In this document: piece after piece, positions 57,192 to 64,000 of the stretch
Layout of the letters: the number at the start of each line of letters is the position of its first letter
Numbering within the stretch: position 1 is the first letter of the stretch
NCBI GenBank assembly: GCA_037349315.1
Contig: JBAIAC010000007.1
Span: forward strand, 50,431,001 to 50,495,000
Direction of reading: 5' to 3'
Origin: Chelydra serpentina
Lineage: Eukaryota; Chordata; Testudines; Chelydridae
DNA length: 64,000 bases
Notes under the pieces: model-generated
What the model was told of the DNA's origin: nothing
Seen by the model: the letters and a program-made list of their open reading frames with translations, nothing else
Database searches by the model: none
Program-made: the position numbers and the translations under genes

Positions 57192-59454
57192 AAATAGATT
57201 TTTCCTTTCCAATTTTCGTTAGGAAGTCCTCTAAAAATAAAGTGTTCATGCTCTTGAATCCCACACAAAACAATTAAACTAAAATGATCTAATGTTAATC
57301 TAATGTAATGGTTGATTACAAAGCTTTTAATCTTTGAAGACTTCCTTCATTTTTTAAGACGTTTATTGATTTTTCTTAGAGACAAACAATATAATGTACA
57401 AAATTCTAAACCGATCACTGAAAATTTTACAGCTGGATTCAATTTAGATAAGCACATATTCCGTTCACAGTGCAGAAGTATTTCAATTGCAATAGTGAAT
57501 AATTAATTACTGTAGAGCAGCAACAAAACCAGAAAACCAAGATTCAACTACAAAAAGAAAGGGCTAGAGAATTGAATGAGAGAAATAATTTTGTTCACAC
57601 GAGCAGCTACTACTCTTGGAAGACAAAGGAACTGAAACAATTACAACATTTGCTGCAGAAAGACATGAAGTTCTTTAGAGATTTAAATTGTGGTGGATGT
57701 ATCCCTTTCCCCGCAAAAAAGTCACCACTGAAGTATTAAGCTGCACCAAACAAAATCAGACAGAACTGCAGAAGCAGAATGACAACATTTAGTCATAGGT
57801 TCAGAGTGGGATTTATTTATTTTTTGTTTGTTTTTAGTGGGATGAGGAAGTGAGTAAAGGTTTAAGGATTTGGGAATGGGAAAAAAGTAAGAAAGAAGGG
57901 ATAGGCCTATAGAGCACATCTAAATGTTTTTTTCCTTCTTGGAGATTCTCACCCTTCCTGTTGACATTAACTAACGTTCACTCAACCTCTTACAGCTTTA
58001 ATTATCAGTAACATTTAATCTTAAGATTGTTTTATTGACAAGTTACTCCTGGAAAATCTGTTTTCCAGTGCATTAAACAAGTGGCCCTCACACACAACCT
58101 AGTCATGGCCTCCAGCAACACATGGGAGGGAGTAATGACTGTATTTTTAAACTGAGTAGGACCAAAGATGAGACGCTTTATGCACACATTATTTACCATC
58201 AATAGCTATGAATTTTAAGTAAGGGTGATTTCAACTTCAGAGCTTCCCTATACAACATTTATTTTAAAGTTTGTCATTCCCTTAACATGAATAACTGTAT
58301 TGCTCATACACTGTTTAATTTTCATGTAGACGGCCTCAAGATATTATTACCTGAGGAGAGTCTAGACCCCAATATATCCAATGAACATTCCCTGTCACTT
58401 TGGTTTAGGACTGTTTTAGGTAGGGTGGAACATGAGAAGAAACATGTGGGTTTTAATAAGTTTTTTTCTTTCTTTCTTTAAGGGTGCCAATGCACAACAC
58501 TCAGAGGATGACCAACAGCAGAGGACCAGATTAAGTGTAGTAACAGCTACATGGAGATTGGCATCACCTACCATTACAGAGCACCTCACCAGGTTTTCAT
58601 TTTGCTCAAAGTTTGCATGACAGCCAGGTCTGTCCAAGAATTAATCACCCATTGTACACTGGATGGTTCATACTGAGATGACAGGCATTCAGTCACTACA
58701 GTGATTTCAGACAAAGTTTGTGCTTAAGAGTTTGAACTTTCTTGCCTCCATGAATTGCTTACCTTAGACTCCTATGGCACTGTGTGTGTAGTGGTAGGTT
58801 TACCTTCACCCTACCCGTTGTGCAACAGTTTCATGTTAACCACCAGTTCTGAGATGGCTGCATTTCACTGATGCTGTACATATATAGACGGTTTAGATCC
58901 TTAAAGACAAAAAGTGCCATTGTGCATGTACACACACACACACACAAATAAATAAAATAATCACATAGCAGTCACTAGCATGCTTTCTATGTCCTTTGCA
59001 AGAGTACCCAGCCATACACGTAAGATATGGAGGCATATTTATTGCTACACACAAACGGATAGCCTCTCATCAGGTTCCAATATTTTGCAGGAATTTGATC
59101 TTCTAAAAGTCACATCCTAACCAATTTAGAGCCTCTTCATTTCAGAGTAGGATATAAATGCCAGGTAAACATTCAGTGCTTGCAGATAGGAGATAAAGGA
59201 ACTATGAAATAGGCAGTCTCTATATTACTCCTGAAAATCTGCCTGGATGTCAAATTCCAGCACTGGATTTTACATCACATATTCACTGTACCATGGGCAG
59301 CTCAGACGCCTTCCTTTACAGGGGAATAGAATTGACTGTTTGGATTTGCTACTACAGCTATCATTCTCTGGGCTGGATTTGGACAGCAGCTAGGTAGCAT
59401 AACTCTGGGCTTAGGGCCCATGGTGTTCCAGAGCCATTTGGAAATATGTATGAG
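57192..59454. other. AT-rich unassigned DNA
   Basis: No element recognised except the (ca)n microsatellite at 58930-58946. Confidence 0.5.
58930..58946. repeat. (CA)n microsatellite
   Basis: A run of eight CA repeats followed by (aaat)n-type sequence. Confidence 0.9.
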
Positions 59455-59967
59455 TGGGGCCCTACCAAATTCACAGAGCATTTTGGTCAATTTCATGGTC
59501 AGAGGATTTTAAAAATCATAAATTTCATGATTTCAGATATTTCAATCTGAAATTTCACAGTGTTGTAACTGTAGAGGTCATGACCAAAAAGGGTAGAGGC
59601 AGGGATCACAAGCTTTTTGTAGCTCGGAAGGCAGCGCTACTGCCAGGAGCAGCACAGAAGTAAGGATGGCATGGTATGGTAGTGCTACCCTTACTTCTGT
59701 GCTTCTGCCTTCAGAACTGAGCCCTCGGCCAGCAGCCACCACTCTCCGACCACTGAAGACAGTGCAGAAGTAAGGATGGCAATAACACAACCCCCCCTAC
59801 AATAACCTTGCAACCCCCCTGCAAGTCCTCTTTGAGTCAGGACCCCCAGTTTGAGAAACACTGGTTTCCCCTGTGAAATCTGTATAATATAGGGTAAAAG
59901 TACACACAAGACCACATTTCACGGTCCATGACACGTTTTTCACAGCCGAGAATTTGATAGGGCCCTA
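59455..59967. mobile_element. Non-autonomous hAT transposon, family A, second copy
   Basis: Ends tggggccctaccaaattcac and gagaatttgatagggcccta are inverted and match the element at 24768-25403. Flanks tgtatgag (59447-59454) and tgtatggg (59968-59975) are an 8-bp duplication with one change. It is 513 bp, shorter in the GC-rich centre than the 24.8-kb copy, and non-coding. Confidence 0.9.
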
Positions 59968-61840
59968 TGTATGGGGCATAGGATTTGAACTAACTGCATT
60001 CATCATTAACTGACTGGATGAACCAAGGGACCAAGAATTGTAAAGCTAATAATTTAACAAGCAAGATGAAGGTGAGCTTGCTTGTACAGCTGAAGCAGGA
60101 TTGGGGCAAATTCTGAAAGTTCTTCCCCATACATATGATGGACTGCCAATACACACAGGCTTATTTTTGCAGTCTCTCTTCCTCATTCCTCTTCCCTTCA
60201 TGCAATGAAGGCTGCATCCTATTTCTTCCCAACCCAAACTTCATGTCTCTGTTCCAAGTCTCAATGTGCCAAAGGCAAAAGGGAAATTAAACAAAATTTT
60301 GTACCTGTTATTGTTTCTGTCAAGAAGATTTAAAATTGAAATAAAGCTAAGTTTCTCGAGGAGGGGGTGAATCTTTAACAATATTTTTAATTATTGTGTT
60401 TCTAATATTTTAAGGAGCTCTAAGTGTAACTTTAAACTAAGATTTTCCCCACAATCACGTACAGGTTTTCTATTAGCATTAACGGGAATACGTGGGTGCA
60501 AGGAATGAAGATTTTACCCTGTAATCTTTAAGGACAGATTTTTGATGGGAGGGTTTATGCTATGTTAAATATATTTTTTAAAATACATTATTTAATTTGT
60601 ATGCAGAGGCATATTAATCTTGAGAGAGAAACTATTAAACTGACATTAAAAGGAGAACAATTTGTTTGAAATTAACACCTAATTAATAAAAGGATTTGTG
60701 AGTCAGAAAGCCATTGTCTCAACCAACAAAAATGGGTAACAAGTCTGAAACAGTATCTTTTTCACACTCACTTCAGTAATGAAGGAAAAATTAATTAAGA
60801 TAAGAAAAACAATGTTTTAAAATTATTTGTTCAATGGAGAAAACACAGTGTGTGTGTAGGCTGAATCTGCACAACAAAGTTGTAAATGAAACAAACAGCA
60901 AGACTATAGCCAGATCAAAAATAAAAAGCAGACTGAAACAAAACCAGAATTTTCAATAATGTCTCTTTTTGGATTATTAATCTTTGATTCCAGCTAGCAA
61001 TAAAGAGGTCTTAATCTGAAGGGAGCTTTTACCCCCACATACGTCACTTACTATGTCAAAACAACCACTGTCCATTCTACCTGATCACACCCAAAAGAAG
61101 CAGTCTTTTCCTGGATTCATTTCTTGATGACAAGCTGTTCAAACAGAGAGCACCTATCAAACCTAATATTATAATTTGCTGCTTTTTTTCCTTCTAGTAT
61201 ACCCTGCTGTCCATCAGAAGAAATAATTAATAGGTTTATTATGTATGAAAGCGTCATCCTGTCAGTTCAGTGCCAGGTTTGCATAGCTCATATCAGCTAC
61301 TCATTGATACCATGCATGCTCACTGTCCCGAGATATGACAAAACACTACACCCTTTGGGATTTTTTTTCTCCTGTTCAAGAACAGCGTTTCACATCTGTG
61401 TCTGACAGAAGCATTAGAAGCAGAGAGGAGCAGACCCTTCATCATCCCTTACAAATATGAGGCTGAAGCATGGGTGAAAAGTTAAGACAAAACCTGAAGT
61501 CCACTGATTTTGCATTACTGTTTTTCAAAGCAAATGTGGAAGCTACTGAATTTATAGGAAAACAAGAACTTTTCACTGTTGGAATCATCTACAGAAAACA
61601 GACGGGATTTACTGGATGCTAAAGCTTTTAATCAATTTTTAATAAGTACTGAACACTTGAGTTATCTGGGGTATGTTCATCTGCCTCTATTGTTTGAAGA
61701 GATGTGAAGTCCAGAGCTCCCTTTCTGGAACCATGAAAGAACAGAATAACCTAAAATGCTGCATATACAATCCAATCAAGTATTCAGGATGTCTGAGAAT
61801 AAATTAGAAACAACCACTACCACAAAACAAAGCAGCAGCA

Positions 61841-61918
61841 ATGAATAAAGATGCTGTGGAAAAAGAAATCACAAGACACAGGAGAAGAATGCACTTAAAT
61901 AGAAAAGCTTCCTACCTG
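61841..61918 (+). other. Candidate first coding exon end with splice donor (weak)
   Basis: An ATG at 61841 (context agcagcaATGa) opens 26 codons (MNKDAVEKEITRHRRRMHLN and six more) that end exactly at 61918, followed by a strong donor ctg|gtgagtg, phase 0. Continuing past the donor, the frame stops after 13 more codons. The upstream 500 bases are less repetitive than their surroundings. I do not recognise the peptide, so this is only a candidate. Confidence 0.2.
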
Positions 61919-63523
61919 GTGAGTGTCTTTCCATATATTCAGACAGAGCACAGATAAATGAGCTTCAATCAATGAGATTCAATCAAATATCTCCAGGTAA
62001 GTTTTTATTTCATATACTACTTTACACCTTTGCTCACAATAATATTACCGCGATTTTACAGACAATGAATCAGTGATTTTCAGTTAAGTGTAACCTTTAC
62101 ACTGATAAGTTCAAACCTTCTCAAGTAAATATTTTGTCCTGTGAAATTTCCTGCATTGTACAAATACCTGATCTCTTTTGCATAATTATTTTTTCCAAAT
62201 AATCTTATTAATGTCCTTCTCTAGGTTTGTCCTGGAATTGTTAACTAAGATTTAAATCCTTCACATTGCTTTTTATGTAATAGTTAGGATAATATATGCA
62301 AAGAACACATTCATAAGCCATGCTTCTGTTACTATTTGCAAAATAGATTTTCTGTACTTCATTATCTAAATCAATCTACTAAATCAAAGAGCATTTTACA
62401 CAATGGCAGTATCAAAATTTAAAAGATATATTTTATTATAGGAAAATAAATCCCCATTTACAAAAATAGGATCTCAACTAAATCTGGTAGTGTCAAAACT
62501 ACAGTACAATGAGGTAATAGCACAGTGTTAATAAACCATAAAGGTAAAATGTATATATTTTCAATACAATGGTTGAACACAAGGGACTCAACAGAACTAC
62601 AAAAAGAACATCTTATACCTAAATTGCTTTAACTCAGATCACAACTGTACAAGCCAAAGGGTGTGGGTAGCCAGAGCACACAGTCCAAATTGTCATTGGT
62701 CCTACATAAAAATATCCTGTGAATCACTTCACAGTGAGATTCTAACATCTGACAGGGCTTGAAAAATAAAATATACCTAACATCTACTAGTCCAAAAACT
62801 AAGCTTACTAGCCATGATGAAGGATACCAGTGCTGCCACACCCAGAAAGTCACACCCCCTGAAAATAAAAAAAAATAAAACAGTTGTGCACTGTTTTATC
62901 TACACTATATTTTACTGTAACATTGTCATTTTTATTTAATATGTATTTTTAAAAATGTACCTTACTACAGATCTCTTATTGTTATTCTACCCTGTCCTTA
63001 CTGGTTTCAACATACTTTTCTTTCCTAGAAGAGAGAATGTCTCTTTTCTTGCATTGCTTTTAATATACGTTTCATCCATTCCTTCTCTCCCCATTTGTAT
63101 TTTTCTCTTCCTTTCCTCTACGGCCCCCTCAGTATGTTGGCTCTCTGTTCTTCTTCCTGCTCTCTTTTTTCCTTGCTTCTTTTCTATCTTATTCAAATAA
63201 TTTCTCCCCTTCTCTCGCCTTTTCCTCTAACCATCAAACACAAAACAACCATCCATCCACCCAATCACAGAAACTTCCACTCACATACATAAAAGGACTT
63301 GGAAATTCTACCAAACACCTAATCGCCAGAAGACTAAACCTACTAGCCAAAGACTGATACAATAAAGAGCCAAAAATATGTGGGTTCCCCCTATCCAGAG
63401 GCAACTGTCAAGTAAGAAGCCAACCTTGAAGCCTGCTTGGGGGATTCATCTTTCATGTCACGCTCTAGCTAGCAGGTGTCTTATACATTTGAAGCTCCTC
63501 CCACTCTATTTGTTCTTTTACTA

Positions 63524-63537
63524 CCCCCCCCCCCCCC
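63524..63537. repeat. Poly-C run
   Basis: Fourteen consecutive C bases within a pyrimidine-rich stretch. Confidence 0.95.
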
Positions 63538-64000
63538 ATCCCAGAGTCTCCTGGCTGCTACAGCAGATGGAGATTTTCATTACTCTATCCCTCTTCTAGT
63601 GTCTTGACTGCTGTGGCAGGTATGGAGGGGTTCAACAGAACCATACTGGCTACTGTACTCCTCCCTCAGCCTTCTTGCTGCTGCTGGGGATATTGGCACT
63701 ACTTTACCCCTCTCCTAATTTCTGCCCTCTTCCCTAATGAATAGCTCCAGATGCTACTTCTGCTGCTTGGAAAAGTTTTAAGCAATAGAAAAAGTGAAAT
63801 TGACCTAATTGTTGGTTTTCGTAGCACATATTCAGAATCCTGTGGGCAGCAGTAACATGGTCAAAGACTGCTGCAGCTTGGTAAAACTCTGAGCAACAGC
63901 AGATGCAATGTACAAATAAATACCTGTCCACAATGTCCACAGATTCTGGAAGACAGTGATGCATTGTTTACATTTACATTTGGAAGGTTATCTTTACAGT

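Larger units (their letters stand above)
59976..64000. other. AT-rich unassigned DNA
   Basis: No repeat is recognised. It includes a possible 5' exon end (61841-61918) and pyrimidine-rich stretches at 63080-63240 and 63524-63537. Confidence 0.45.

Noticed and set aside
1..64000. tRNA genes, CRISPR arrays or a bacterial operon
   Set aside because: No cloverleaf with intact boxes except the tRNA-like head of the MIR SINE, no spaced direct repeats, and the content is clearly vertebrate.

Overview
The window is amniote genomic DNA, most likely from a turtle, with a crocodilian the main alternative. I see no convincing host protein-coding gene and no rRNA, tRNA or CRISPR. Evidence for the organism is the repeat content: many CR1 LINE 3' ends, DIRS tyrosine-recombinase retrotransposons, MIR-type SINEs, non-autonomous hAT transposons with 8-bp target duplications, a Ty3/gypsy-like solo LTR, and the fold-back repeat with the turtle/crocodile-type terminus. 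The host DNA is AT-rich and looks intergenic or intronic.

Layout. 1-3.0 kb is unassigned AT-rich DNA. 3.18-4.62 kb is a GC- and CpG-rich hAT-like element. 7.92-12.79 kb is an old DIRS element on the minus strand, and 14.17-15.99 kb is a second DIRS fragment. 16.40-17.36 kb is a hAT element carrying a fold-back Penelope-like insertion; two more fold-back copies lie at 21.80-22.27 kb. 24.5-26.2 kb is a CR1 split by a hAT element. 28.30-29.06 kb is a solo LTR. 29.9-41.85 kb is a large nest: an old DIRS (minus) whose recombinase gene was hit by a much younger, nearly complete DIRS (31.03-37.04 kb) and which also took a hAT element, two CR1 copies and perhaps an LTR. 45.4 kb holds another CR1, 47.7 kb a small hAT-like element, 51.08-52.89 kb a young non-CR1 LINE with a 548-residue open frame, and 53.0-55.4 kb a pile-up of three CR1 pieces with a MIR and a hAT inside. 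56.97 and 59.46 kb hold two more DNA-transposon-like elements. The last 4 kb show only a weak candidate for a host 5' exon.

How the parts relate. The coding capacity is all retroelement. The young DIRS encodes gag (Zn-binding N-terminus and an Arg/Ser-rich segment), reverse transcriptase-RNase H, and a tyrosine recombinase, flanked by inverted terminal repeats and an internal complementary region that joins copies of both ends. Its RT-RNase H frame is open with all catalytic residues, but gag has frameshifts and the recombinase has two in-frame stops, so this copy could not move by itself.

The most unusual signal is in the fold-back repeats at 16.9, 21.8 and 22.1 kb. Each is flanked by a 12-13 bp target duplication, and two carry a sequence that closely matches a minimal hammerhead ribozyme core at the fold centre.
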